This document shows, one piece after another, positions 31,561-40,800 of a stretch of DNA of 64,000 nucleotides. Source of the stretch: Muribaculaceae bacterium (lineage in GTDB: Bacteria; Bacteroidota; Bacteroidia; Bacteroidales; Muribaculaceae); the NCBI GenBank assembly GCA_017626045.1, contig JAGAJP010000038.1, forward strand, positions 1 through 64,000, given 5' to 3'. Each line of letters begins with the position of its first letter. Position 1 is the stretch's first letter. The position numbers and the translations under genes were made by a program. The notes beneath the pieces were generated by a model, which was given only the letters and a program-made list of their open reading frames with translations, did not search any database and was not told the DNA's origin.

Positions 31561-32347
31561 CCTCAGGGATAGATACAATCCCGACGGCTCCCCACTGAGG
31601 AAGGCTCAGCTCAGGATGCTGGAGCTTCTCGTGTTTCTTGACGATATCTGCAAAAAACACAGCCTGAGATACTGGCTTGACGGGGGAACGTTGCTCGGTG
31701 CGATGAGACACGGCGGTTTCATTCCATGGGACGATGACACAGACGTGTGCATGCCGAGGAAAGACGCCTTGCGCCTGCAGGAGATTCTCGGCAGCGAGAT
31801 ACATGACGGCAAAGTAGTCCTTCAGACCACCGTTTCCGACCCTCATTATGCCAACTCTTCATGGATGACGCTTAGAGACCTCAATTCCAGATATGTCCAG
31901 GATTACTATGCCCACAATATACTTCGATACAAGGGTCTTCAGGTAGATATCTTCATGATGGACAGTAATGTGCATCCTCTCGCCAAAAAAATTTCACATC
32001 TTCTCCACGACTTCCTTGTCTACGCCCCGTTGGAAAACAGACACCGACTCAAGTTCCTGAGGCGTTTGGTCGGCTTTAACCACCGTGTTCTCGACCATGT
32101 GGCATACCCGATGCTGCGTGGCTTAAAAAGGCGCGACAGGTCATTGACCTACGGCATAGGCACACCCTTCGACAACAGATATTCGGAATCAGACATCTTT
32201 CCGCTCAAGAAGATAAAATTCGAAGGCATGGAATTCAGCTGCCCCAATAATCCGGAGCAGTATCTCCGGAATCTATACGGCGACTGGGAGAAAATCCCGG
32301 AGCCTGACCGGATTGTGATCCACACAGACACGATAGAGTTTATATAA
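31535..32347 (+). CDS. licD: LicD-family phosphocholine transferase
   Basis: A 270-residue protein of the nucleotidyltransferase-like LicD fold. The signature RYWLDGGTLLGAMRHGG then FIPWDDDTDVCMPR spans residues 45-74 and includes the Gly-Gly and the acidic triad expected to bind metal and substrate. A Tyr-Gly-Asp-Trp motif (LYGDWEKIPEPD) near the end is also typical. LicD transfers phosphocholine from CDP-choline to a surface sugar. The start lies inside the end of the transporter gene, so the two are translationally coupled. It is followed by the flippase gene across a 14-bp tandem repeat. Confidence 0.92.
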   Translation: MIDAKQQNDLRDRYNPDGSPLRKAQLRMLELLVFLDDICKKHSLRYWLDGGTLLGAMRHGGFIPWDDDTDVCMPRKDALRLQEILGSEIHDGKVVLQTTVSDPHYANSSWMTLRDLNSRYVQDYYAHNILRYKGLQVDIFMMDSNVHPLAKKISHLLHDFLVYAPLENRHRLKFLRRLVGFNHRVLDHVAYPMLRGLKRRDRSLTYGIGTPFDNRYSESDIFPLKKIKFEGMEFSCPNNPEQYLRNLYGDWEKIPEPDRIVIHTDTIEFI

Positions 32348-32360
32348 TAGAGTTTATATA
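32333..32360 (+). repeat. 14-bp perfect tandem repeat at the licD/flippase junction
   Basis: ATAGAGTTTATATA occurs at 32333-32346 and 32347-32360. The first copy holds the last codons of licD and the second forms the whole spacer before the flippase ATG at 32362. Loss or gain of a unit would leave the licD protein unchanged but alter the spacing to the next start. Confidence 0.9.
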
Positions 32361-32361
32361 A

Positions 32362-33897
32362 ATGAATCCTGCCAACAGTCGACTTTTGAAAAATACAGGA
32401 TTACTGTATGGTCGGCTAATATTCCTTACATTCGTCAATTTATATGCCGTAAGAGTCACTCTTGAGGCGCTCGGCGATATTGACTATGGTGTCTACAACG
32501 TCATTGCAAGTGTGGTGGCATCGCTTTCAATCCTTACCGCAGCGATGTCTTCTGCGTCTCAGCGCTTCCTTTCATTTCATATAGGGAGAGGAGACTTAGA
32601 AAAATACAGCCATACATTTACACTGCTGTTGGTGGTGTTCGGCATCTTCTCGCTGTTGATGATTCTGGCAGGCGAGATTTTAGGCTATTTTTTCATAAAC
32701 GACTGGCTCAATATTCCGTCAGACAGGCTTTATGCAGCATACTGGGTTTATCAGGCATCGCTATTGGCTTTCGCGTTGGGAATAGTGAATATCCCCTATA
32801 CGGCATCTATCATCGCTAATGAAAGGATGGATGCTTTCGCGATATTCAGTGTCGTGGAGGGCGTCTTGAAATTATTTATCGCTTTCCTGCTGGTGACATA
32901 TATGGGCGACAGATTGATACTGTACGGATTGCTGACGGCTCTTATCAGTCTTGCCATATTAGTGTTGTCGATACGATATTGCCATTCGCATTTCCGTTAC
33001 TGCCGGTATATATGGAAATGGGACGGGAGAATCTTTTCAGAGTTGTCGAAATACACCGGTTGGAACCTCTTCGGCTCGGTGTCGGGAATGCTTGCGGTAC
33101 AGGGACAGAACATTCTGCTCAACATTTATTTTGGACCGGTGGTCAATGCCGCCAAAGCCATTGCCGACAGGATACAGAATGTCATAATGGGCTTCTCGAT
33201 CAATCTTTATACGGCGGCAAGTCCCCAGATAATTAAGTCCTATGCCTCGGAAGACTACACCCGAGCCATGAGCCTTGTGGTCAAGACATCCAAAATGTCG
33301 TTTATGCTCATATTCGTGCTTGCGTTCCCGATATTGTGCAATATGCAGGGTTTGCTTGATCTATGGCTTGCGGAGAAGGCTCGGATTGAATACATGTGCG
33401 CCTTTTCCGGACTTATCCTGCTCTATTGCATGCTTGCGTCGCTTGAGCCCCCTTTGAGCAGAATCATTCAGGCAACCGGCAGAATACGGAATTACCAGGT
33501 GCTTGTCGGAATTGTGACACTGTCTTACATCCCCATAGCGGCTGTCGCTCTGTATTTCGGCGCGGACCCGACTATGACGCTAAAGATACTGATAGCGGTT
33601 ATGGCAGTGGCACATGTGGTCAGACTCGTCGTGGTACACCGTCAGGTAGGTCTCGATTACGGGGTCTATATGAGGGAGGTGGCGCTTCCTATAGTGAAGG
33701 TTGCTTTTATTGCCATTCCTCTGTATCTGGTGTTTGTGTCGTATCCCGACAATGGAACCATCTGGCTGCTTATTGCCAATACGGCATTGACGGGGTTTGC
33801 GGGAATCTTTGTCGTGGCTTTTATAGGACTGGACAGGAATGAAAGAAATTCAGTCATTGAATTAATAAAGAGCAGAATCAACAGAAACCGGGCTTAG
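32362..33897 (+). CDS. polysaccharide flippase (Wzx-type, MOP superfamily)
   Basis: A 511-residue membrane protein with about 12-14 hydrophobic helices spread through its length. It begins MNPANSRLLKNTGLLYGRLIF, has TLEALGDIDYGVYNVIASVV at about residues 35-55 and KYTGWNLFGSVSGMLAVQGQ near 230, patterns typical of Bacteroidetes O-antigen flippases. It should move lipid-linked oligosaccharide units across the inner membrane. Its neighbours are licD and the polymerase. Confidence 0.9.
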   Translation: MNPANSRLLKNTGLLYGRLIFLTFVNLYAVRVTLEALGDIDYGVYNVIASVVASLSILTAAMSSASQRFLSFHIGRGDLEKYSHTFTLLLVVFGIFSLLMILAGEILGYFFINDWLNIPSDRLYAAYWVYQASLLAFALGIVNIPYTASIIANERMDAFAIFSVVEGVLKLFIAFLLVTYMGDRLILYGLLTALISLAILVLSIRYCHSHFRYCRYIWKWDGRIFSELSKYTGWNLFGSVSGMLAVQGQNILLNIYFGPVVNAAKAIADRIQNVIMGFSINLYTAASPQIIKSYASEDYTRAMSLVVKTSKMSFMLIFVLAFPILCNMQGLLDLWLAEKARIEYMCAFSGLILLYCMLASLEPPLSRIIQATGRIRNYQVLVGIVTLSYIPIAAVALYFGADPTMTLKILIAVMAVAHVVRLVVVHRQVGLDYGVYMREVALPIVKVAFIAIPLYLVFVSYPDNGTIWLLIANTALTGFAGIFVVAFIGLDRNERNSVIELIKSRINRNRA

Positions 33898-33933
33898 ACT
33901 CCATTTTAAGTATCGCGCTCTAAGTATTGTAAC

Positions 33934-35094
33934 ATGTGGACATTTTTTAAGATAATCAATTTTGTCTGGCTCCTTTCGTCGACCTATGCATGGTTCACTA
34001 CCAGTGTGCCATTGATGATGGTGTTGCTGCTTGTGAATGCCGGCATGATTTTCAGCTTGAGCTATCTTCCGGTTGAGATTAAGTTCGACAAACTTATCGG
34101 AAGGGTGCTCTTGGCTATTCTCGGTCTGGTCGTGTGGGCTATATGGTGTGACGGCTATGTGATGGGAATATATACGCTGATGTCGTATCTTCCGGTAGTC
34201 GTTCTTATTATGCTGCCGTTGCATCTGAAGAAGGATCTGTTGCAATTCGTCACCAAATGGATCTCCATATTGTTGGGACTCGGACTCATCGTGTATGCAG
34301 TCACTCTGTTTGCGACGCCGCCTTCGTTTGGCAGATTCGTATATTCAGAGTATGAGCCGTATGATAATTATCTCTTCTATATCAAGACGACTTTTGACCA
34401 CGGTACTTTTGTGAGATTCAACGGAGTGTTTCTGGAGCCGGGACATCAGGCGTTGCTGTGTACCTTCCTGATCATTGCCAACAAGTTCAATTTCAGAAAG
34501 AATCCTTATCTTTACATCCTTCTCGTCAGCGTGCTGTTCTCGTTCTCCCTCGCAGGCTATCTGCTTCTATTCATGGGATGGGCTCTTTACTGGATTAAAA
34601 ACATCCAGAGGGCATTGCTGATAGGTGCGGTCTTGACAGGATTGGTGGTCTTCGCCGTTAACTGGGACCTTGGAGACAATGCCGTCAATGAACTGATTAT
34701 TTCACGTCTTGAATATGACAAGGACAAGGGAATCAAGGGCAACAACCGCTTCTTCCACAATACAGACTACGTATATCAGAAAGCGCAGAAATCCGGAAGA
34801 ACCATGACGGGTATCAAGGATTCAGTCAATATGGAGCTGGTCGGGGGCGCAGGATTCAAGATTTATGTCATAAAATATGGATGGGTTGGCGTTGCGTTTG
34901 CATTGTTGTTTTATCTCAGTGTCATTCCTCCTCAATGCAATGTGAGATACACCTCCATTTTTCTGATAGTGCTTGCCTTGTGTTTCATTCAGCGTTCATA
35001 TCCCGGCTGGTATTCGTGGCTATTGCCATACGTCTTGGGTATATATATAAACAGGAATCCGGAGAAATTAAGACTTCTTGCAGATGACAGATAG
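33934..35094 (+). CDS. O-antigen/exopolysaccharide polymerase (Wzy-like)
   Basis: A 386-residue membrane protein with about ten hydrophobic segments and a large extracytoplasmic loop at about residues 245-310. The segment RFNGVFLEPGHQALLCTFLI (about 152-171) followed by FSFSLAGYLLL carries the Arg and E-P-x-H arrangement common to Wzy-type polymerases. Sequence similarity within Wzy proteins is low, so the call rests on topology, this motif and position directly after the flippase. Confidence 0.82.
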   Translation: MWTFFKIINFVWLLSSTYAWFTTSVPLMMVLLLVNAGMIFSLSYLPVEIKFDKLIGRVLLAILGLVVWAIWCDGYVMGIYTLMSYLPVVVLIMLPLHLKKDLLQFVTKWISILLGLGLIVYAVTLFATPPSFGRFVYSEYEPYDNYLFYIKTTFDHGTFVRFNGVFLEPGHQALLCTFLIIANKFNFRKNPYLYILLVSVLFSFSLAGYLLLFMGWALYWIKNIQRALLIGAVLTGLVVFAVNWDLGDNAVNELIISRLEYDKDKGIKGNNRFFHNTDYVYQKAQKSGRTMTGIKDSVNMELVGGAGFKIYVIKYGWVGVAFALLFYLSVIPPQCNVRYTSIFLIVLALCFIQRSYPGWYSWLLPYVLGIYINRNPEKLRLLADDR

Positions 35095-35150
35095 TCCGGG
35101 TTATTCCCATAAAGCTTGAAAACACCTTCAAAAACAGAAAGTTTCGTCTA

Positions 35151-36047
35151 ATGTTGGATGTAAGCATAGTAATAGTCAGTTATAACACGAAAGACTTGCT
35201 AAAGGAATGCCTGAAGAGCATTTTCAGGGAGACTTCGGGTGTCAGATACGAGGTGGTTGTGGTCGACAATTGTTCGAGCGACGGGTCTGTCGCAATGGTA
35301 AGGGATGAGTTTCCTGATGTCATTGTGGTTGAGGCGGGTGGCAATCTCGGTTTCGGACGCGCCAACAATCTTGGCATGAAGTCCGCATCCGGAAAGTATC
35401 TATTCCTTTTGAATTCGGACACAATTGTCCAAAATAATGCGGTTGGCGCGTTTTATGAAAAGGCGGAATGTCTGAGGGTGAACGGACATAAGGTGGGGGT
35501 CCTTGGCTCGATACTTCTTGGGAAGGATTCAAAGCCATGTCACAGTTATGGCCGATTTATCACTCCGAGAAGGGAACTGCGCGAGGTATTGGCAAAATAT
35601 ATAAGGTCTCTGAAAGATCCGGAAAATACCAGACCGCCGTTTGTGTCAGATATGAAAAGCGTGGATTATGTCACCGGAGCGGATATGTTTGTTTCAAGGG
35701 AGGCTTATCTTGACACGGATGGATTCGATCCGGACTTTTTCATGTATTGCGAGGAAGTGGATTGGCAGAAAAGGATGCATGCAGCAGGCTACGGACGTTA
35801 TGTGGTGGAAGGTCCGCGAATAATGCATCTGGAGGGAGGAAGCGATTCGGGAGAAAAAAAATTATGGAGCCCGCAGCGTCTTGCGAATTTGTATAAGTCA
35901 AGACAAATTTATAGAAAAAAGCATTATAATAAACTGATATTGCCATTTTTTTCAGCATTAAGGCTTCTTCTTGACCTACCGTCGATATTGCTGATTTCCT
36001 GTATGAGCCGAAGAAAAGAATATCTGCGGTTAATAAAATTGAAATAA
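35151..36047 (+). CDS. glycosyltransferase family 2, rhamnosyltransferase-like
   Basis: A 298-residue GT-A enzyme. It starts MLDVSIVIVSYNTKDLLKEC, followed by VVDNCSSDGS (donor binding) and GGNLGFGRANNLG. LLNSDTIV carries the D-x-D-like metal site at about residues 88-95. VTGADMFVSREAYLDTDGFD and FMYCEEVDWQKRMHAAGY supply the acceptor/base region. This pattern is that of WbbL-type rhamnosyltransferases, which fits the dTDP-rhamnose genes in the same locus. A hydrophobic C-terminal segment (about 265-290) may anchor it to the membrane. Confidence 0.88.
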   Translation: MLDVSIVIVSYNTKDLLKECLKSIFRETSGVRYEVVVVDNCSSDGSVAMVRDEFPDVIVVEAGGNLGFGRANNLGMKSASGKYLFLLNSDTIVQNNAVGAFYEKAECLRVNGHKVGVLGSILLGKDSKPCHSYGRFITPRRELREVLAKYIRSLKDPENTRPPFVSDMKSVDYVTGADMFVSREAYLDTDGFDPDFFMYCEEVDWQKRMHAAGYGRYVVEGPRIMHLEGGSDSGEKKLWSPQRLANLYKSRQIYRKKHYNKLILPFFSALRLLLDLPSILLISCMSRRKEYLRLIKLK

Positions 36048-36092
36048 TTACGTTAATAATAAGAGCAGCTTTCGAATTCGAATTGTTGACAT

Positions 36093-37199
36093 ATGGTATA
36101 TTTAGTTGACTTCATAGGTGTGCATTGCGGCATGCATTATTATCTTGATGCCTTCAAGCGGATTCTCGAATCTGTGGAAGGCGTTGAGGTCGGAATTGTT
36201 TCCAATTATTCCGACAATGATGAAAAGCCCGTGCTGCTCAACCAATATAAAGGCAGAAAATTCAATAAAATGATAGCGGCGGCACGCAACCTGCGTCGGC
36301 TCAGCCGCTTCATAAACCGACATAAATCAGATAGGTTTATATATCTTACATACGGCAATGTGCTGGACCCTTATTTTCTCAAGGTGATCTCAAAGGCTCC
36401 CCACCATTGTGTGGATATCCATGAGGCCCTTGCACAGAACGAGGATTCCAATTCCCAGTTGCGCCGTAAGCTTGCCGCGGTATATTCCGAAAGGATTAAA
36501 AACGTCATATCACACTCAACGCGTACCGACGACTATCTGATGCAGTTCGGATTCGAGGGCAATAGGTTCGAGGTGCCGCATTTCAAGTATGTCTTCCCCA
36601 GGGAATATGACATCAACGCAGTCTCACAGGAGATGCGCGACTCTATAGCCAAAGACAAGGTGAACATCCTTTTCTTCGGCAATATAACTCGGGAAAAAGG
36701 AATCGATGTGCTCCTCGATGCCGTCAACAACATATCCGACGAGGATGCAGCCAAGATCAACGTGATTGTTGCGGGAAAGGATATCGACGGTGTCTACCGC
36801 CGCGTCAAGTTGAAACCAAACAGAAAGGTATCGCTGTTCACCCGTCACATCACCGACGATGAGCTGCGGTTCCTTTATGATAATGTGGATTACCTCGCGC
36901 TGCCATATCGCAAGACATCGCAGAGCGGTATCCTTGAAATGGCTTTTTATTTTAAGAAACCGATTATAGCTTCGGACATCCCATACTTTAGAAAAATGCT
37001 CACAGAGTTTCCGTCGTTCGGCTTGCTGGACGGCAACAGCTCGAAAGATTACTCAGCCGCTATTCATGAGATTCTCAAGCGCAATCCTTCCGACTTCTTC
37101 AAGGAAGAGGATTATGCGCGCTATGAAAACAGGAGAGAGGTGGATGAGTTTAAAGAGCATTTCCGAGAATGGCTGCTGTTCGACAAAGACCAGAAATGA
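36093..37199 (+). CDS. glycosyltransferase family 4
   Basis: A 368-residue GT-B protein starting MVYLVDFIGVHCGMHYY. The C-terminal donor domain begins NILFFGNITREKGIDVLLDA at about residue 190, and the sequence SQSGILEMAFYFKKPIIAS (about 276-294) corresponds to the E-x7-E region with a shortened motif. The acceptor is unknown. The stop overlaps the next gene's start (ATGA at 37196-37199), so both are translated from one transcript. Confidence 0.85.
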   Translation: MVYLVDFIGVHCGMHYYLDAFKRILESVEGVEVGIVSNYSDNDEKPVLLNQYKGRKFNKMIAAARNLRRLSRFINRHKSDRFIYLTYGNVLDPYFLKVISKAPHHCVDIHEALAQNEDSNSQLRRKLAAVYSERIKNVISHSTRTDDYLMQFGFEGNRFEVPHFKYVFPREYDINAVSQEMRDSIAKDKVNILFFGNITREKGIDVLLDAVNNISDEDAAKINVIVAGKDIDGVYRRVKLKPNRKVSLFTRHITDDELRFLYDNVDYLALPYRKTSQSGILEMAFYFKKPIIASDIPYFRKMLTEFPSFGLLDGNSSKDYSAAIHEILKRNPSDFFKEEDYARYENRREVDEFKEHFREWLLFDKDQK

Positions 37200-38269
37200 T
37201 AAATGTTGCCATTGTGGGCACTCAGGGTGTGCCTGCTACATACGGCGGATTTGAAAGCCTTGTCGAAAACCTTCTGGGCGACAATTGTCCGGAAGACGTG
37301 CACTATACCGTTTTTTGTTCCGGCAAGGACATGCCGGACCATATCACTGAATACAAGGGCGCAACCCTCAGATATCTTCCGCTGAAGGCAAACGGAATCC
37401 AGTCGGTGCCTTACGACATGTTGTCGATGTGCAAGTGTCTCAGGGGATTTGACGTAATTCTTGTGCTTGGAGTATCCGGAGGTCTTTTCCTTCCGGTCTT
37501 CAATCTTCTGAATTCAAAAAAACTCATCATCAACATCGATGGTCAGGAATACAAAAGGGCGAAGTGGGGACGCTTTGCCAAATGGATTCTTCGGATGTCG
37601 GAGGCGCTTGCCGTAAGGTATGCCGATGTGGTGATTTCGGACAACAAGGGAATCCAGGATTATGTAACCCGGACCTATGGCAAGCCATCCGCTCTCATAA
37701 GTTATGGCGGCGACCATGTAAGGCGGCAGTTGACTCCCGAGTTTGTGGCAGACGCCCTGAAGCGATATGGACTGAAGCCCGGTGCCTACGCGATTACCGT
37801 ATGCCGTATCGAGCCGGAAAACAACAGCCCCATGGTGCTTGACGCGTTCTCCCGGTCTGACAGGACTCTCGTCTACATCGGAAACTGGAACAATAGTGAA
37901 TATGGCATTAGGCTGAAAGAGAAATACTCCCGATTCCCAAACATCTTGATGCTTGATGCCGTGTATGATTTGGATGTGCTGTATGCATTGCGCTCCAACG
38001 CATCGGTATATGTACACGGCCACAGCGCCGGAGGCACCAATCCGTCGCTTGTTGAGGCGATGTTTTTCGGAATGCCAATTCTTGCCTTTGATGTGGTATA
38101 CAACCGCGAGACAACAGAAAACAAGGCGTATTACTTCAAGGATGCCGACAGCCTGCTCTCCCTACTCGGTGCAGACTCGCTCGACGGCTCCGCGATGCAG
38201 GAAATAGCCGGCCGCAGATATATGTGGAAGGAGATATCCCGTCAATACGCCGACCTATATCGTAAATAA
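37196..38269 (+). CDS. DUF1972-type rhamnosyltransferase-like glycosyltransferase
   Basis: Start at ATG 37196, overlapping the previous stop by 4 bp; an in-frame upstream start is inside the previous gene. The 357-residue product opens [20 protein letters not shown], the hallmark of the DUF1972 N-terminal domain found in family-4 enzymes that use dTDP-rhamnose. It continues with [34 protein letters not shown] and a C-terminal [15 protein letters not shown] with the catalytic-pocket Glu. The presence of rfbABCD next to it supports a rhamnosyltransferase role. Confidence 0.9.
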   Translation: MINVAIVGTQGVPATYGGFESLVENLLGDNCPEDVHYTVFCSGKDMPDHITEYKGATLRYLPLKANGIQSVPYDMLSMCKCLRGFDVILVLGVSGGLFLPVFNLLNSKKLIINIDGQEYKRAKWGRFAKWILRMSEALAVRYADVVISDNKGIQDYVTRTYGKPSALISYGGDHVRRQLTPEFVADALKRYGLKPGAYAITVCRIEPENNSPMVLDAFSRSDRTLVYIGNWNNSEYGIRLKEKYSRFPNILMLDAVYDLDVLYALRSNASVYVHGHSAGGTNPSLVEAMFFGMPILAFDVVYNRETTENKAYYFKDADSLLSLLGADSLDGSAMQEIAGRRYMWKEISRQYADLYRK

Positions 38270-38334
38270 CCTGTCTGTCGTCCGTTTCGCCAGAGTGCGG
38301 ACGTGCGGCGGCTGAAACTATAAACCTTTTGACC

Positions 38335-39240
38335 ATGAAGGGAATTGTACTCGCCGGCGGCTCCGGCACACGACTTTATCCTATTACCAAGGGTGTCAGC
38401 AAGCAGCTGCTCCCCATTTTCGACAAGCCGATGGTATACTATCCGATTTCCACGCTCATGCTTGCAGGAATCAGGGATATACTCATCATTTCGACTCCTC
38501 AGGATCTTCCCGGCTTCCGCCGCCTGCTTGGCGATGGCTCCGATTTTGGAGTTAACTTCTCGTATGCCGAGCAGCCGTCGCCCGACGGTCTTGCCCAGGC
38601 GTTCATCATCGGCGAGGAGTTCATCGGCGATGACTCCGTATGCCTTGTGCTTGGCGACAATATTTTCCATGGAGCCAATTTCTCAGCTGTCCTCAAGGAG
38701 GCTGTCGCTAATGCCGAAAATGATGGCAACGCTACCGTATTCGGGTATTGGGTCAATGATCCGGAGAGATACGGTGTCGCTGAGTTTGACCAGGAGGGCA
38801 ACTGCCTTTCCATTGAAGAAAAACCTGCCGAGCCCAAGTCAAACTACGCAGTCGTGGGACTTTATTTCTATCCCAACAAGGTAGTGGACGTGGCTCATCA
38901 CATCAAGCCATCGGCAAGAGGCGAGCTTGAGATTACTACTGTAAATCAGGAATTCCTAAAAGACGGAGAACTTAAGGTGCGCACTCTGCCGCGCGGTTTC
39001 GCATGGCTTGACACCGGAACACATGATTCCCTCGCAGAGGCATCCATATACGTAGAGGTGCTTGAAAAGCGTCAGGGCCTGAAGATTGCCTGTCTCGAAG
39101 GCATAGCCTACAGACAGGGCTGGATTTCTAAAGAGAAAATGATTCAGGTAGCCACTCCGATGCTCAAAAACCAATATGGTCAGTATCTCCTTAAGGTGAT
39201 ATCAGAGCTTGACAGAAATTCCGATTCAAATCTCGACTGA
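38335..39240 (+). CDS. rfbA: glucose-1-phosphate thymidylyltransferase
   Basis: Start at ATG 38335 ([16 protein letters not shown]), 301 residues. It makes dTDP-glucose from dTTP and glucose-1-phosphate, the first step to dTDP-L-rhamnose. Signatures are [20 protein letters not shown] (nucleotide and Mg binding), [25 protein letters not shown] with the metal Asp, and [16 protein letters not shown]. Length is standard. First of the rhamnose genes. Confidence 0.96.
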   Translation: MKGIVLAGGSGTRLYPITKGVSKQLLPIFDKPMVYYPISTLMLAGIRDILIISTPQDLPGFRRLLGDGSDFGVNFSYAEQPSPDGLAQAFIIGEEFIGDDSVCLVLGDNIFHGANFSAVLKEAVANAENDGNATVFGYWVNDPERYGVAEFDQEGNCLSIEEKPAEPKSNYAVVGLYFYPNKVVDVAHHIKPSARGELEITTVNQEFLKDGELKVRTLPRGFAWLDTGTHDSLAEASIYVEVLEKRQGLKIACLEGIAYRQGWISKEKMIQVATPMLKNQYGQYLLKVISELDRNSDSNLD

Positions 39241-39266
39241 CTTCTACTTATTTCCGACTTGAAGAA

Positions 39267-39821
39267 ATGAATGTAATCAAGACCTTTATTGAAGGACCCA
39301 TGATCATCGAGCCCCGTATTTTTGAGGACGCTCGAGGATATTTCTTTGAATCTTATTCTAAAAGGGTGTTTGATGAGAAGATGGCTCCTGTGGATTTCGT
39401 GCAGGATAATGAGTCTTCTTCCTCCTTCGGCGTCATCAGGGGACTGCATTTCCAGCGTCCTCCCTTCTGTCAGGCGAAACTGGTGAGATGTGTGAAGGGA
39501 GCGGTGCTTGATGTAGCCGTGGATATACGCAAGGGTTCTCCTACCTTTGGCAAACATGTGGCAGTGGAGCTGACCGAAGAAAACAAGCGTCAGTTTTTCA
39601 TTCCCCACGGCTTCGCTCATGGTTTTTCGGTGCTCAGCGAGACTGCGGTGTTCCAGTATAAGTGTGACAACTATTATCATCCGGAGGCTGACGGCGGAAT
39701 ATCGATAGCCGACCCTTCACTGGAGATAGATTGGCGCATCGATCCCGCCAAAGCGATTCTATCCGAAAAGGACATGAGGCACTGCATGCTAAAGGATTTC
39801 GATTCTCCATTTGATTATTAA
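39267..39821 (+). CDS. rfbC: dTDP-4-dehydrorhamnose 3,5-epimerase
   Basis: A 184-residue cupin-fold epimerase, third step of dTDP-rhamnose synthesis. Typical motifs: PRIFEDARGYFFESY, DNESSSSFGVIRGLHFQ with the catalytic His, GAVLDVAVDIRKGSPTFGKH, and FIPHGFAHGFSVLSETA. Catalytic Tyr is expected in VFQYKCDNYYHPE. It is followed after 13 bp by rfbD. Confidence 0.96.
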   Translation: MNVIKTFIEGPMIIEPRIFEDARGYFFESYSKRVFDEKMAPVDFVQDNESSSSFGVIRGLHFQRPPFCQAKLVRCVKGAVLDVAVDIRKGSPTFGKHVAVELTEENKRQFFIPHGFAHGFSVLSETAVFQYKCDNYYHPEADGGISIADPSLEIDWRIDPAKAILSEKDMRHCMLKDFDSPFDY

Positions 39822-39834
39822 CGACTTGATAGAT

Positions 39835-40716
39835 ATGAATATTCTTGTGACAGGCTCCAACGGCCAGCTCGGCAACTGCATTCGCCGCGTGGTGGAGAAT
39901 GAAAGTTGCCGTCCATTTGCCGTAGAAGACAAATATATCTTCACAGTTGTCTCGGATCTTGATATTACCGATGCCGCCGCTGTGGCGGAGATGGTGCGTG
40001 AGCGGGACATAGATGTAATTGTCAATTGCGCTGCATACACCAATGTGGATAAGGCGGAGACGGACGCTGGATTCGCGGAGACCCTCAATGCCACCGCGGT
40101 GAGGAATCTCGCCGACGCATTGAAGGAGAGGGGCGGGACTCTCATACATATATCCACCGACTATGTGTTTGGGGGCGCGCTCGGCAACACTCCGTACACA
40201 GAAGAAGAGCCTCCGAGCCCTACCGGAGTTTACGGAGTAACAAAACTGCATGGCGAACAGCAGGTGCTCGAGTCTGGGGTTAGCTTCATAATCCTGCGCA
40301 CCGCATGGCTTTATTCCGAATTCGGCAAGAATTTCGTGAAGACAATGCTTGGACTTACATCAACACGCCCATGCCTTAACGTGGTGTTTGACCAGGTGGG
40401 TACTCCGACCTATGCCGGAGATCTTGCGCTCGCCATCGTAGGCATAGTTTCCAAAAGATTGCTCAAGGGTTATGAAGGCATATATCACTATTCCAACGAG
40501 GGCGTCTGCTCATGGTATGACTTTACCAAAATGATTGCGTCGCTCTCCGGCAGCGATGGCTGCGACATTCGACCCTGTCACAGCAGCGAGTTCCCGTCGC
40601 CGGTTGTCAGGCCTTCCTATTCGGTTCTTGACAAAACTAAATTCAAAAATACTTTCGGATTTACGATTCCGTTCTGGCTCGACTCCCTGAAGGTGTGTAT
40701 CTCTAACCTCAAGTAG
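39835..40716 (+). CDS. rfbD: dTDP-4-dehydrorhamnose reductase
   Basis: Start at ATG 39835 (MNILVTGSNGQLGNCIR), 293 residues. An NAD(P)H-dependent SDR that completes dTDP-L-rhamnose. Rossmann motif TGSNGQLG, NCAAYTNVDKAE, STDYVFGG, and the catalytic YGVTKLHGEQ (Tyr-x3-Lys) are all visible. Length is normal. Confidence 0.96.
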   Translation: MNILVTGSNGQLGNCIRRVVENESCRPFAVEDKYIFTVVSDLDITDAAAVAEMVRERDIDVIVNCAAYTNVDKAETDAGFAETLNATAVRNLADALKERGGTLIHISTDYVFGGALGNTPYTEEEPPSPTGVYGVTKLHGEQQVLESGVSFIILRTAWLYSEFGKNFVKTMLGLTSTRPCLNVVFDQVGTPTYAGDLALAIVGIVSKRLLKGYEGIYHYSNEGVCSWYDFTKMIASLSGSDGCDIRPCHSSEFPSPVVRPSYSVLDKTKFKNTFGFTIPFWLDSLKVCISNLK

Positions 40717-40800
40717 AGGCAACCTCATAGCGGAGTGATAGACATAAAACAACTTCCAAAAGCAAAACAGACAACATCACATCTAATACAATGACATCTC

